Positions 30,775-39,072 of a stretch of DNA of 64,000 bases are shown in pieces. The position numbers and the translations under genes were made by a program. A model generated the notes under the pieces. That model did no database searches. It saw nothing but the letters and a program-made list of their open reading frames with translations, and had not been told where the DNA came from. The stretch comes from a virus, in IMG/VR virus record IMGVR_UViG_3300038366_000033, positions 1 through 64,000 of that record; one strand, given 5' to 3'. Each line of letters begins with the position of its first letter. The stretch's first letter is position 1.

Positions 30775-31052
30775 AGCCCTAGGAGACCGGCCACATAGAT
30801 CGCCGATCCGATTGCACCGTACTTCAGAAGATACGATGAAACAAGCAGATAGATGTAGTAATGCTTGTCATTCTCCTCGAACTCTTTGAACGGTCTGTCT
30901 CTGAAAGATTTGAGGGCCTCCGCGAAGTTGTCGGGACGCCAGTACTTTACCATACCGTCGTAGATGCCTCTGTGAATTTCTCTTGCTTCCTGTGCGGTGT
31001 TCGGACCAATACCTTTGGCCCAAGTGACCGCGTACTTAACCTTTTCTTTCAT
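30771..31052 (-). CDS. Small protein with C-terminal membrane helix
   Basis: 93 aa. The last 25 residues (LLVSSYLLKYGAIGSAIYVAG) are hydrophobic. Coupled by ATGA to the HTH gene upstream. Its stop overlaps the end of the nuclease gene on the other strand. Confidence 0.6.
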   Translation of the reverse strand: MKEKVKYAVTWAKGIGPNTAQEAREIHRGIYDGMVKYWRPDNFAEALKSFRDRPFKEFEENDKHYYIYLLVSSYLLKYGAIGSAIYVAGLLGL

Positions 31053-31579
31053 CTTTCTAGCTTATTGGGTTCGTGAATCGTAATCACGCCCTTTTCCTCA
31101 TACTCCATGAGTTTTTCCGATAACTGGATTGCGGTGTTGTTTGTTACCTCGACGTTGTTTATCTGAGTGTTGGGTGTTGTTGCCTCTTCGATATACTCCT
31201 TCTGGAACTCCATGAGTTTACGGACCTCTTTCATGACTTGAAGGATCTGACCTACGTCCTGTTTGTTCTGTTCATCAAGGGTCACTTCCAGAATCGTGTC
31301 AAGCTTGTCTTCCATCTGTTCTATCTTGTTCCCGTACTCAAGTATGAGCTCCTGTTTCTCCTGAGCCAAATATCCTTTGTTCTCTTCGGTCATACGAGCG
31401 AGTCTTTCATCCTTGTTGTTGTTGAGATAATTCTTTACCGACTCGTGGCTGATATCTGTGTTGAACCTCTCGCTGACCTCGTCCGCTATGTCTCTGAGTG
31501 ACTTTCCCTGAGCGTGAAGACTCATTACCGCGGACTCACAAGTCCATCCGTTTTTCTTGACTTTGTTTTTCCTTCCCAT
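31049..31579 (-). CDS. HTH and coiled-coil protein, terminase-small-subunit-like
   Basis: 176 aa. LRDIADEVSERFNTDISHES is a helix-turn-helix of the kind found in terminase small subunits and resolvases, followed by a long coiled coil (EYGNKIEQMEDKLDTILEV). No large terminase is next to it, so regulator is equally possible. Promoter box at 31602-31611 on the minus strand. Confidence 0.55.
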   Translation of the reverse strand: MGRKNKVKKNGWTCESAVMSLHAQGKSLRDIADEVSERFNTDISHESVKNYLNNNKDERLARMTEENKGYLAQEKQELILEYGNKIEQMEDKLDTILEVTLDEQNKQDVGQILQVMKEVRKLMEFQKEYIEEATTPNTQINNVEVTNNTAIQLSEKLMEYEEKGVITIHEPNKLER

Positions 31580-31665
31580 ACCGAGACTACATATTTAGCT
31601 CATTAATAAAGATAACGCGGTTTTGACCGAAGAGCATAAAAGTACTGATAAACAATATGTATAAT

Positions 31666-31920
31666 ATGACAGAGGTCGTTGAAATAAGAAAAGAAGATCT
31701 AGCGAAGCTACTTGAACTTATCAATTACGACCTTGAGCTCCTTGAAGATGTCCCGGTCCTGGTGGACGAAGAAAGGGACGCAGAAATTAGCAAGAACATA
31801 GGCAAACTGCTAGAGATAAATTACGACAGTATGAACAAGTTGAAGAAGAGATATTCATTTATCAGAGATTATCAGGGCCCGGACTCGGAGCTCGAAAAAC
31901 TAGAACAAGAATTTCTTTAG
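31666..31920 (+). CDS. Acidic helical protein of unknown function
   Basis: 84 aa from ATG 31666, 26-27 nt after the AT box near 31632-31639. Helical, DnaA-like contacts not seen. Directly precedes radA. Confidence 0.6.
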   Translation: MTEVVEIRKEDLAKLLELINYDLELLEDVPVLVDEERDAEISKNIGKLLEINYDSMNKLKKRYSFIRDYQGPDSELEKLEQEFL

Positions 31921-31930
31921 GTGACAACCA

Positions 31931-32923
31931 ATGACTGAACCAGACGACAACGTAAAAGAGCTAGACGGTGTTGGACCCAAGACCGGAGCGGACCTGAAAG
32001 CGTCAGGACGTGGCACGGTCAGGAAGCTGGCAACAGCGAACCCTGACACCTTACCAGAAAACACCTCGCTTGGCGAGAAAAAATCAAAGGACTTGGTCCA
32101 GACGGCCAGAAACGCTTTACGTGGCGGAAGCCCGTTCGAAAACGGACTGGACTTCGAGAAAGAACAGAATAATATGGGAACTATTAGCACAGGATCTGAT
32201 GACCTAGACGGCTTACTCCGTGGAGGCATCGCCGTAGGCTATCTCACCGAGGCTTTTGGTCTTTCTTCCTCTGGCAAATCACAGCTGGCTTTCCAGTTGT
32301 GTGTCAACGCACAGTTACCGGAGGACGAGGGAGGCGCCGGAAACGGAGACATGGTAATATTCATAGACGTAGAAGAGACCTTCAGGGCTGACAGGATTAG
32401 GTCTATGGCGAAGGCGGCAGGACTTGACCCGGACGAGGCACTCTCGAACATAGAGGTCGCAAGACCTACAGACGTGACGGATCAGGAAAGAGCCATACAG
32501 GAGACAAGACAGTTTGACCTGGACAACGTCGCGTTGATCGTGGTCGACTCTATATCAGGCCACGTCCGGAACGAGTATCAGGGTCGAGAAAACTTTGGTG
32601 AGCGCAGCGACCGCTTCGGTGGTATGCTAGAGGACTTGAGTAAGATGGCATCCGGAGAGACAGGTCATGACATCGCTGTGTTCTATCCCAATCAGGCAGG
32701 GAAGAAACCACAGAAACAGTACGGCGACCCAGTCTATTCCTATGGAGCATCGACTCTCGAACACCAGAGCTCTTTCAGGATGAGACTGGACGCCAGAGGA
32801 TCCAAGGGATACAACGCCTCTCTGGCTGACTCACCAAACCTGCCTCCGGGTGAGTGTTATTTCGACATATACGAATGTGGCATCAACGATCAGGACCACG
32901 AGTGTGAGATATGCAGTGATTGA
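31931..32923 (+). CDS. radA: RadA recombinase
   Basis: 330 aa. N-terminal helix-hairpin-helix (LDGVGPKTGADLKAS), Walker A GLSSSGKSQ at about 109-117, the FIDVEETF strand with the conserved Glu, Walker B LIVVDS near 202, and the NQAG region. The Walker A differs from the usual GEFGSGKTQ. Catalyses strand exchange in recombination-dependent replication or repair. GGTGACAACC precedes the ATG as ribosome binding site. Confidence 0.92.
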   Translation: MTEPDDNVKELDGVGPKTGADLKASGRGTVRKLATANPDTLPENTSLGEKKSKDLVQTARNALRGGSPFENGLDFEKEQNNMGTISTGSDDLDGLLRGGIAVGYLTEAFGLSSSGKSQLAFQLCVNAQLPEDEGGAGNGDMVIFIDVEETFRADRIRSMAKAAGLDPDEALSNIEVARPTDVTDQERAIQETRQFDLDNVALIVVDSISGHVRNEYQGRENFGERSDRFGGMLEDLSKMASGETGHDIAVFYPNQAGKKPQKQYGDPVYSYGASTLEHQSSFRMRLDARGSKGYNASLADSPNLPPGECYFDIYECGINDQDHECEICSD

Positions 32924-33083
32924 CGAAGACCCGGAAGACATCGATTTCCCGTGGACCTGTTACATCGAGGACATGGAAGAGATTACAGTGACACAGGAGG
33001 AATGGCAGAAGGCTGCGAACATCATGGACGAAAAGACAGAACTTGAGGCGGCCCGCACCATCCTACAGAGAATAGCAAAATAA
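32916..33083 (+). CDS. 55-residue protein of unknown function
   Basis: GTG 32916 overlaps the radA stop by 8 bases; GTG 32904 is an alternative. Begins IDEDPEDIDFPWTCYIED, acidic, followed by a helix. Possible RadA accessory from position only. Confidence 0.5.
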   Translation: MIDEDPEDIDFPWTCYIEDMEEITVTQEEWQKAANIMDEKTELEAARTILQRIAK

Positions 33084-33087
33084 TACT

Positions 33088-33258
33088 ATGGAACACGCAC
33101 CATCTGACGAAGCAGAAGAGCTCGTAGAAGGCGTAGTAGACAACGGTAGAAGGCAAATCATTTCAGATCACAGTGACTTGATAGACAGAGCAGCGGAGGA
33201 ATTACAGAACTTCAGACAATTCAACGCAGTAATGTCAGAGATCAGGAGGAGAATCTAA
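33088..33258 (+). CDS. 56-residue helical protein
   Basis: MEHAPSDEAEELVEGVVDNG then helices. Its end contains AGGAGGAG, the ribosome binding site for the next gene. Confidence 0.55.
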   Translation: MEHAPSDEAEELVEGVVDNGRRQIISDHSDLIDRAAEELQNFRQFNAVMSEIRRRI

Positions 33259-33402
33259 GTGAACAAATCACAGGAAAGTTACATCAAAGGACAGATAGAC
33301 CGGGCGAGAGCTCGGTTAGACTTACCTGAAGTGAACCAGCACGATGTAGAAAAGGTCAGGACATATCTCAAGGAGGCACTCGGGGAACTACCCGAAGATT
33401 GA
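33259..33402 (+). CDS. 47-residue helical protein
   Basis: Starts with GTG immediately after the previous stop. Basic helix IKGQIDRARARLDL followed by an acidic helix. Unknown function. Confidence 0.5.
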   Translation: MNKSQESYIKGQIDRARARLDLPEVNQHDVEKVRTYLKEALGELPED

Positions 33403-33432
33403 AAAACCTCCGGTACTTACTTTCTTTCTAGG

Positions 33433-35499
33433 ATGACAACCTTCAAGGAAGAGACTGACACTCTCAAAATTATGGTCGAAGACCCTGAAAAAGACGAGGA
33501 TCAAAACCTAAGAGCTCGTGTCCACGCGAAACCGCAAGGACATGAGATGAACTCATATGACGAACGTATCAAGTTCTCAGGCAGATCTGCACAGAGCTAT
33601 GCTAATACCGTACAGGACGTATTCGACTGTGGCGACGACCTTGTCAACGAGCTCAAAAAAGAGATACTGAAACTGAAAAACAAGGTAAGAAACGAAGCCG
33701 AGCCTGAAAATGACTATGACCAAGACGGAGAGAGTCAGCGCTCACAGGAAGACAAAAGACAGAAGCTGTTCAAGATCATGGAACAGATAATGAAAGCTGG
33801 CGACTCCATCGAACAGGAGGCGGTAGAAGAGACTCTAGGCCTAGAAAACGTATGGGATATAGTTGATGACGTTGACATAGACGCAGAATACATAATACCT
33901 GATGGAGACGACTCTATCAGACTTACCGACGAGGGACGCAGCGAGCTCAAACAACACCTCGGCTTCGAGACTTTTGACGGGGACCCACAGGCTGAGGCAC
34001 AGAGACAGCTAGAATCAAACAATCCTCTGCGATATTACCTAGACGCCTTCAATAAGATACACAAGGGCGATCACCTTTTGAAATGCTGGGAGATGATTTC
34101 GGCACTATCAAGCAAGTGCGCGGACCGTCAGATCCACTCTTGGGCAGTAGGACCTTCTGGTACAGGTAAGTCACACCTCAAACGTAAACTTCTGGAGTTC
34201 CTGCCAAACAAGATGTACAAAAGAAAAGAGAGCTTCTCTCCAAAGGCACTTCAGTACAAGTCAAAGACCGAAGGGCCGTCTTTCATGAACAACAAACTTA
34301 TCTACTTCGATGAAGTCGGAGAAGAGGATGTAGACAACGCTATTGAGCTCATGCGTCTTATGACTGACCAGGACCAAGATATCGTGACTCACGAGACCGT
34401 AAAGGATCAGGAGATCATGACAATCACTCTCGACGTCTCTAATATCACGGTATGGTTTACCTCGGTCGTAGCCATACAGGACGAGCAACTCAAAAACAGG
34501 TTCATACTTACCAACCCGGATTCATCCTCCGCACAGAATGAGACGGTCAACATGCACCAGCAAAACATCCTGAACTCCGGAGGAAGCCTAGACTTCATAC
34601 CGAAAGAGACACCAGTAATACAGGCTATGGTACAGGACATTCGCGAAGAGACGCCAGGATACCGCCCGGTAGTCCCGTTTATGATCGACTGGAAGCAGGA
34701 GTTCAACCGCAGACTGTACCCGTTTTTCTACACACTGATGGGTATGATAGCGAAGATTCACATCAGGAACCGCGTCACCAAGGACGGATTCATCTTCGTC
34801 ACACGAGCTGACTTTGACCTCGCAAGACTTATCTGGTCCCGACTCATCGATACCACCGTGGCCCAGACGGATGAGAAGAGCATATCTTTACTCAAAGAGC
34901 TCCCGAACTCACAGACAGCGTCTCTATCGAGAAAGGAGCTCAGAAACAGGCTCACAGGATTTACCACACAGGACATCAAGGATACTGCTGACTCGCTGAT
35001 GGAGACCGAGGAGCTACAGTTGATAAACTCCGAGTACATAGAGGGCGAAGTATACTACTGGGCCGGTGCCGACGTAGAACAGTTAGTTGATAACGTACCG
35101 GAAATCATGGGAGAGCTCACAGACGAGAAGATAGAGAGCCAGTGCCGTGAGGCAGGCGTAGAACCGACACAGGAGATCAGGGACTCAATTTACAACGCGG
35201 AGATCCCGGTCATCGACTTCCTGCGTGACTCTCTTGGAGAAGACACCGAGACAGAGCCTCCAGAACTGACAGAAGAAGAGGTCTACTTCCTGAGGACTCT
35301 CGAACAGATGGAATGGGGGATCACGATAGACTCTGCCAGAGACTTCTTCGAGACAGATACAGAGACCCCGGATGCAGACATACACGAGATAGTCGAGTCA
35401 CTTGAGGATAAGGAGGTCATAGAGGTGGATGGAGAGAACAAACCTTCACCTCTCCCTATGTACGACAGGCTGAATAGCCAAGGGGCGATGGAGATATGA
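33433..35499 (+). CDS. AAA+ ATPase, candidate replicative helicase
   Basis: 688 aa. Walker A VGPSGTGKSHLK near residue 239, Walker B KLIYFDEVGEED near 289, sensor-1 ITVWFTSV near 336, arginine-finger candidate in KNRFIL near 355, and C-terminal winged-helix-like segments (SLSRKELRNRLTGFTTQDIK). The layout fits a hexameric helicase of the MCM/viral type; no primase motif seen. A GATGACAACC context gives the start. Confidence 0.7.
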   Translation: MTTFKEETDTLKIMVEDPEKDEDQNLRARVHAKPQGHEMNSYDERIKFSGRSAQSYANTVQDVFDCGDDLVNELKKEILKLKNKVRNEAEPENDYDQDGESQRSQEDKRQKLFKIMEQIMKAGDSIEQEAVEETLGLENVWDIVDDVDIDAEYIIPDGDDSIRLTDEGRSELKQHLGFETFDGDPQAEAQRQLESNNPLRYYLDAFNKIHKGDHLLKCWEMISALSSKCADRQIHSWAVGPSGTGKSHLKRKLLEFLPNKMYKRKESFSPKALQYKSKTEGPSFMNNKLIYFDEVGEEDVDNAIELMRLMTDQDQDIVTHETVKDQEIMTITLDVSNITVWFTSVVAIQDEQLKNRFILTNPDSSSAQNETVNMHQQNILNSGGSLDFIPKETPVIQAMVQDIREETPGYRPVVPFMIDWKQEFNRRLYPFFYTLMGMIAKIHIRNRVTKDGFIFVTRADFDLARLIWSRLIDTTVAQTDEKSISLLKELPNSQTASLSRKELRNRLTGFTTQDIKDTADSLMETEELQLINSEYIEGEVYYWAGADVEQLVDNVPEIMGELTDEKIESQCREAGVEPTQEIRDSIYNAEIPVIDFLRDSLGEDTETEPPELTEEEVYFLRTLEQMEWGITIDSARDFFETDTETPDADIHEIVESLEDKEVIEVDGENKPSPLPMYDRLNSQGAMEI

Positions 35500-35639
35500 G
35501 ACACGACATCAGGATGATATGCCAGAGGATAAGGTGTATTATCTTCGGTCATGAGTACACTTACAAGCGTAAAAGCAAGGAATACTACTCCGAAAACGTG
35601 TACGAGTGTATTCACTGTCCCCGTCACAGGAAAGTTTAA
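35496..35639 (+). CDS. Small zinc-binding phage-type protein
   Basis: 47 aa. The pattern CQRIRCIIFGHEYTY plus CIHCPRH matches small phage zinc proteins (CxxxGHxW...CxxC). ATGA-coupled to the helicase gene. Confidence 0.65.
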   Translation: MRHDIRMICQRIRCIIFGHEYTYKRKSKEYYSENVYECIHCPRHRKV

Positions 35640-35678
35640 AAAAGTATAGTACAGTACTTTACCATAAGGTTGTCACCC

Positions 35679-35747
35679 AGGTGGCAGTATAGTAGGGCGT
35701 GATCGTGTCGGGTCCCACATCTTGACACAACTCACGCCCTCCCACCT
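35679..35747 (+). ncRNA. Candidate structured RNA (long hairpin)
   Basis: Nested complementary segments: AGGTGG (35679-35684) with CCACCT (35742-35747); GGGCGTGA (35695-35702) with TCACGCCC (35732-35739); GTGTC (35705-35709) with GACAC (35724-35728), closing a 14-base loop. Either strand could be transcribed. The gap 35640-35801 has no gene; an additional AAAGTA/TACTTT inverted repeat lies at 35641-35660. Confidence 0.5.
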
Positions 35748-35801
35748 CCATAATCACACAAAAATTATTTAACTGAAGATAACTACACTACAGTATATCA
35801 C

Positions 35802-36101
35802 ATGAATATAGAAGAACTTGTTGATCAAGCATACGAACTGACACTTGCCGAGGACGACCTACCTGTAGATGACAGACGTTTCTTTGTAGAACAGGGCGAC
35901 GAAGAGGGAGAATATGAGGTACGTAAATTTCACAATGAAAACGCCTCCGAGTCCGGCTTTGACAGTAAACAGGATGCTATTGATGCCGCAAAGGACATGG
36001 CGAAAGAGGCCAGCGGACCCGAGACAAAGGCACAGGTCAAGGTCAGGGATGGCGGCAGCTTCTCAAAGGTCATGGACTTTGTCGATGGCGAAAGAGCATG
36101 A
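35802..36101 (+). CDS. DUF2188-like protein (weak)
   Basis: 99 aa. FDSKQDAIDAAKDMAKEASG followed by VKVRDGGSF resembles the DUF2188 pattern (sequence tag, helix, then DGG strand). TTATTTAAC near 35767-35775 gives a leaderless start at 35802. Confidence 0.5.
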   Translation: MNIEELVDQAYELTLAEDDLPVDDRRFFVEQGDEEGEYEVRKFHNENASESGFDSKQDAIDAAKDMAKEASGPETKAQVKVRDGGSFSKVMDFVDGERA

Positions 36102-36226
36102 ATGAGACAAAGGAAAAGTACGGTGACGTTGCCGCAGTCGTAGCCTCGGTCATCGTGGTGCAGTTTCACATCGCAGAGGCTCTGTTCAAAACTATCTTCA
36201 GAATACTAGAGGAACTACCAAAATGA
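36098..36226 (+). CDS. Small protein with hydrophobic helix
   Basis: 42 aa. VAAVVASVIVVQFHIAEALF may span or lie on the membrane. ATGA overlaps at both ends connect it to the ERCC4 nuclease gene. Confidence 0.6.
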   Translation: MNETKEKYGDVAAVVASVIVVQFHIAEALFKTIFRILEELPK

Positions 36227-36834
36227 CACTTTACATTGACAGCAGAGAGCCAGTAACTGTTCAAGCTATTGTTCAGACGACACTGGCCGACAGAGATACA
36301 GACGCAGAAACCGAGGTCAAGGAGCTCAAGACTGGAGACTTTGTTTACAAAAACGTGGTCATAGAGAGAAAGGAGGCAAGCGATCTCGCTTCATCGATCA
36401 AGGACAGACGCCTCAAGGAACAGACCCGGCGCATGACAGAGGACTTTGAACACCAGTATATCATCGTAGAGGGTGACCCGTATGACCTACAGTACTCCAA
36501 CCTTCACGATAACTCTTTCATCGGCACTTTGGTATCCCGTAGCCATGCCGGAATCAGTATTGTCTATACGCCGGACGAAGAGGGCACCGCCTACGCCGTG
36601 AACAAGATCGTCTCGAAACACGAGGACGACGAGGAACACAGAACGATCGAGCTAGGAGAGACCACGGTCAGCGACGTAGATACAGAGGTCGCCATGCTTA
36701 TGCAGATTGACGGCGTCAGTAAAAAGAAGGCCGAAAGGATCCTCGACCAGAGGGAGTTTGGAAAACTGGAAAGGCTATGTGAGATACGCGGTATCGGCGA
36801 AGTGCTTGAGGACCGCATTAAATCAGTACTATGA
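36223..36834 (+). CDS. ERCC4/XPF-Hef-type structure-specific nuclease
   Basis: 203 aa. YIDSREP at residue 4, then the catalytic GDFVYKNVVIERKEASDLA (GDx(n)ERKx3D) and a C-terminal tandem helix-hairpin-helix (LMQIDGVSKKKAERIL, LCEIRGIGEVLEDRI). This is the domain order of the archaeal Hef/XPF nuclease half, which cuts forked and flapped DNA. No helicase domain is attached. Confidence 0.9.
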   Translation: MTLYIDSREPVTVQAIVQTTLADRDTDAETEVKELKTGDFVYKNVVIERKEASDLASSIKDRRLKEQTRRMTEDFEHQYIIVEGDPYDLQYSNLHDNSFIGTLVSRSHAGISIVYTPDEEGTAYAVNKIVSKHEDDEEHRTIELGETTVSDVDTEVAMLMQIDGVSKKKAERILDQREFGKLERLCEIRGIGEVLEDRIKSVL

Positions 36835-37040
36835 AACAGGACAAGCTAGAAGACGCTCTCGCCAACGCAGGCGAACTTATGGTAGTACTTGAATCAGACA
36901 GGGAATACGATCTTCATCCACACGATACGGAGATCGAGGACGGATACGTCCACACGGAGGGATTGAAGCACGGAGATTACCTCGAAGTGACATTTCCTGT
37001 CGAGAGAGTCGAGCACTACTACCTACACAGGGAGGCATAA
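36831..37040 (+). CDS. Small acidic protein of unknown function
   Basis: 69 aa, ATGA-coupled to the nuclease gene. Beta-rich with several His; could be its accessory protein, on position only. Confidence 0.6.
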   Translation: MKQDKLEDALANAGELMVVLESDREYDLHPHDTEIEDGYVHTEGLKHGDYLEVTFPVERVEHYYLHREA

Positions 37041-37085
37041 TCTCCCTACAGTTAATTTTTTGAATGTTCTTTCTTAACCACAGTT

Positions 37086-37334
37086 ATGGCAACCGAATAC
37101 ATGCAGAGAGCCAGAGAGATAAACACTCTCGATGAGGTAAAGGACCACCTGTTCTTGGTAGAAAATCACCCGGACGCAGATGAGGTATTTCTGGACTTGA
37201 GAGATGACAAGTGTTCTCTGTACGGATACGACGAAGACGGAAACTCAAAAAATGTAACTCATACTGTAGCCACAAAGGAGATAAGAAACAGGTATGACGC
37301 CCAAGGAACCAGTAAGCTGGATGAGTTCGTATGA
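37086..37334 (+). CDS. Acidic protein of unknown function
   Basis: 82 aa. AT-rich TTAATTTTTTG about 33 nt upstream is the probable promoter. ATGA overlap with the methyltransferase gene. Confidence 0.6.
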   Translation: MATEYMQRAREINTLDEVKDHLFLVENHPDADEVFLDLRDDKCSLYGYDEDGNSKNVTHTVATKEIRNRYDAQGTSKLDEFV

Positions 37335-37834
37335 AGGAGAACATTCTTGATGCGACCTGTGGCGGAAGAAGCATCTGGCACACGGACAACAAGAACAGGG
37401 ACGATGTGCTATACATTGACAAGCGAGAGGAAGAGCCTGGCTTCACAGGACAAGAGAACAGGACTTTCAGCATAGAACCGGACGAGGTACAGGACTTCCG
37501 AGATTTGCCGTATGATGATTCTTCTTTTGACCTGATAGTCTTTGACCCGCCCCATGTAATAAGAGAAAACGGCATGCAGAATCTATCCGGCTACATCGAC
37601 AAGAGCTACGGCGCACTGCACGCAGAGACATGGCAGGCGGACCTGAGAAACGGATTCGAGGAGCTATTCAGAGTGCTTGAAGACGGAGGTGTTTTGATCT
37701 TCAAGTTTGCAAATAGGGCTGCTGACTTCAGAGAGGTGCTTGACCTTGCACCGACAGATCCTCTTTTCGGGACGATGACCGATCAGGACTCGAACTGTGA
37801 AAACAGATTCTTCGTGTTCCAGAAGAACGCATAA
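37331..37834 (+). CDS. Phage-type SAM-dependent methyltransferase
   Basis: 167 aa. DATCGGRSIWH replaces the usual glycine-rich motif I, then DFRDLPYDDSSFDLIVFDPP (motif IV DPPH), SYGALHAETW and FRVLEDGGVLIFKF. This is the layout of small phage methyltransferases, probably acting on DNA bases. Target unknown. Confidence 0.8.
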   Translation: MKENILDATCGGRSIWHTDNKNRDDVLYIDKREEEPGFTGQENRTFSIEPDEVQDFRDLPYDDSSFDLIVFDPPHVIRENGMQNLSGYIDKSYGALHAETWQADLRNGFEELFRVLEDGGVLIFKFANRAADFREVLDLAPTDPLFGTMTDQDSNCENRFFVFQKNA

Positions 37835-37871
37835 ATTCTTTAAAGTGCGAATAACCTTTGACACTTTTATT

Positions 37872-38003
37872 ATGCCAGAACACAGTTGCCCGCACTGCAT
37901 GATGGAGAACATGTCAGCCCATGAGCTTTCAAAGCACATGATGGCAGAGCATCCAGACGAATCGCAGATGGCGGAACACAAGAACATGTCCTACCACGGT
38001 TGA
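37872..38003 (+). CDS. Single C2H2 zinc-finger protein
   Basis: 43 aa: CPHCMMEN plus LSKHMMAEH in C-x2-C-x12-H-x4-H spacing, then a His/Met-rich tail. CTTTAAAGTG at about 37837-37846 gives a leaderless start at 37872, so the upstream frame is rejected. Confidence 0.7.
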   Translation: MPEHSCPHCMMENMSAHELSKHMMAEHPDESQMAEHKNMSYHG

Positions 38004-38118
38004 TTCTAAACTAGGACAACTAACTTAAAGATTGCTTCCCCTTTGTTCTTTTAACGGAGTTAGATTCTCCTATATTCAAAACCTGAAGAAAGACTACAAT
38101 ATGGAGGTGACAACACAA

Positions 38119-38490
38119 ATGAGCGATCAGGAAGTTATATTTGACGGTAGCGAGGACATAGAAGATTGGGACTCGATTAACTCCTCAACAGAGAACGCAG
38201 ACTTCAATGACTACGACCTAGAATTTATCGACATGGACGAGGTAGAGGAAGGCGACTACTGGGTCGGTGAGTTCACAGGAATCCGAGAGATCGGAGGAGT
38301 TGAGAACGCAATCTTTGACGTTCACGAAGAAGAAATCAGTTACGGGTTTACGCCACACGCGATTCTCAGAGATAAACTGGAAGAAGTAGAAGAGGGCGAC
38401 ACCGTAGCAGTTGTGTACGATGGTACTGTGGAAATTGAAGATCAGGCCAACGACGCACACGTCTGGGACGTAAGGACTCCACCAGAATAA
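38119..38490 (+). CDS. OB-fold-like protein, candidate ssDNA-binding protein
   Basis: 123 aa. GDYWVGEFTGIREIGG, FDVHEEEISYGFTPHAILRD and EEGDTVAVVYDGTVE follow the pattern of small phage OB-fold proteins. GGAGGTGA at 38104-38111 is 7 nt before ATG 38119, favouring it over ATG 38101. Being acidic, it might bind ssDNA weakly or act as a regulator. Confidence 0.6.
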   Translation: MSDQEVIFDGSEDIEDWDSINSSTENADFNDYDLEFIDMDEVEEGDYWVGEFTGIREIGGVENAIFDVHEEEISYGFTPHAILRDKLEEVEEGDTVAVVYDGTVEIEDQANDAHVWDVRTPPE

Positions 38491-38503
38491 ACAAGGAGTC
38501 TAC

Positions 38504-38767
38504 TTATTCCCTTTTTATTACGATCTGCAAATCGGTCACGTGTACTTCCTTGCCATCATCATTCTCGAACATAGCTGTCTCTGTAGAAATATCATCTACA
38601 ACCACGCTATCTTTCTCACGCCTGTTGATTTCGGCCAGGTCCAGTGCCTTCCCGTTGTTTTCCTGTCCACGGGAGAGAACATGTACCTCGTCATGGTCCT
38701 CAAGCTGTGTGTTCACAGCATCCTGATAGCGGCTTAGTCTCTTATCACCGATCATCACTTCTGTCAT
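38504..38767 (-). CDS. alba: Alba-family chromatin/RNA-binding protein
   Basis: 87 aa. VMIGDKRLSRYQDAV, VHVLSRGQENNGKALDLAEI and a final VTDLQIVIKRE follow the Alba fold order, including the first-helix GxKxxxxY and the RG-x-xxxKAxxxAE helix. Alba dimers coat DNA or RNA in archaea. Start 38767 follows GGAGGT. Location at the end of the structural operon suggests late expression, perhaps to compact viral DNA. Confidence 0.8.
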   Translation of the reverse strand: MTEVMIGDKRLSRYQDAVNTQLEDHDEVHVLSRGQENNGKALDLAEINRREKDSVVVDDISTETAMFENDDGKEVHVTDLQIVIKRE

Positions 38768-38778
38768 TTGTATACCTC

Positions 38779-39072
38779 CTAGAGTTTGTCTTCCTTGTTG
38801 TGGTTTAACTTGTCTCTGCGTGTGATAGCCCATGACCCATCGTCAAGCTCGTAAGCTTCGATAGAGCCTTTGCCGGGCACACGGATATATTCAATATTGT
38901 TTTTCTTGGTTCCTGTATCATCATAGACCGTGGCACCGAGTCCTCCGCCCTCGCTTCTGTGGCTATCCTGTGCATAAATGTCTCTTGTAAGGCTGGCGGA
39001 GATTCCATCCGGGAACAGTTCGTCCAAGCTCTCAACTACTTCGTCACAGTTTTCACGCTTGTAATGTGTCAC
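38779..39072 (-). CDS. Protein of unknown function
   Basis: 97 aa, beta-rich with GGGLGATVYDDTGT. Coupled to the protease gene by ATGA overlap and 11 bases from Alba. Confidence 0.6.
   Translation of the reverse strand: MTHYKRENCDEVVESLDELFPDGISASLTRDIYAQDSHRSEGGGLGATVYDDTGTKKNNIEYIRVPGKGSIEAYELDDGSWAITRRDKLNHNKEDKL

Noticed and set aside
31049-31579. Firm call as terminase small subunit
   Set aside because: HTH plus coiled coil fits, but no large terminase is adjacent and the structural genes lie far away.
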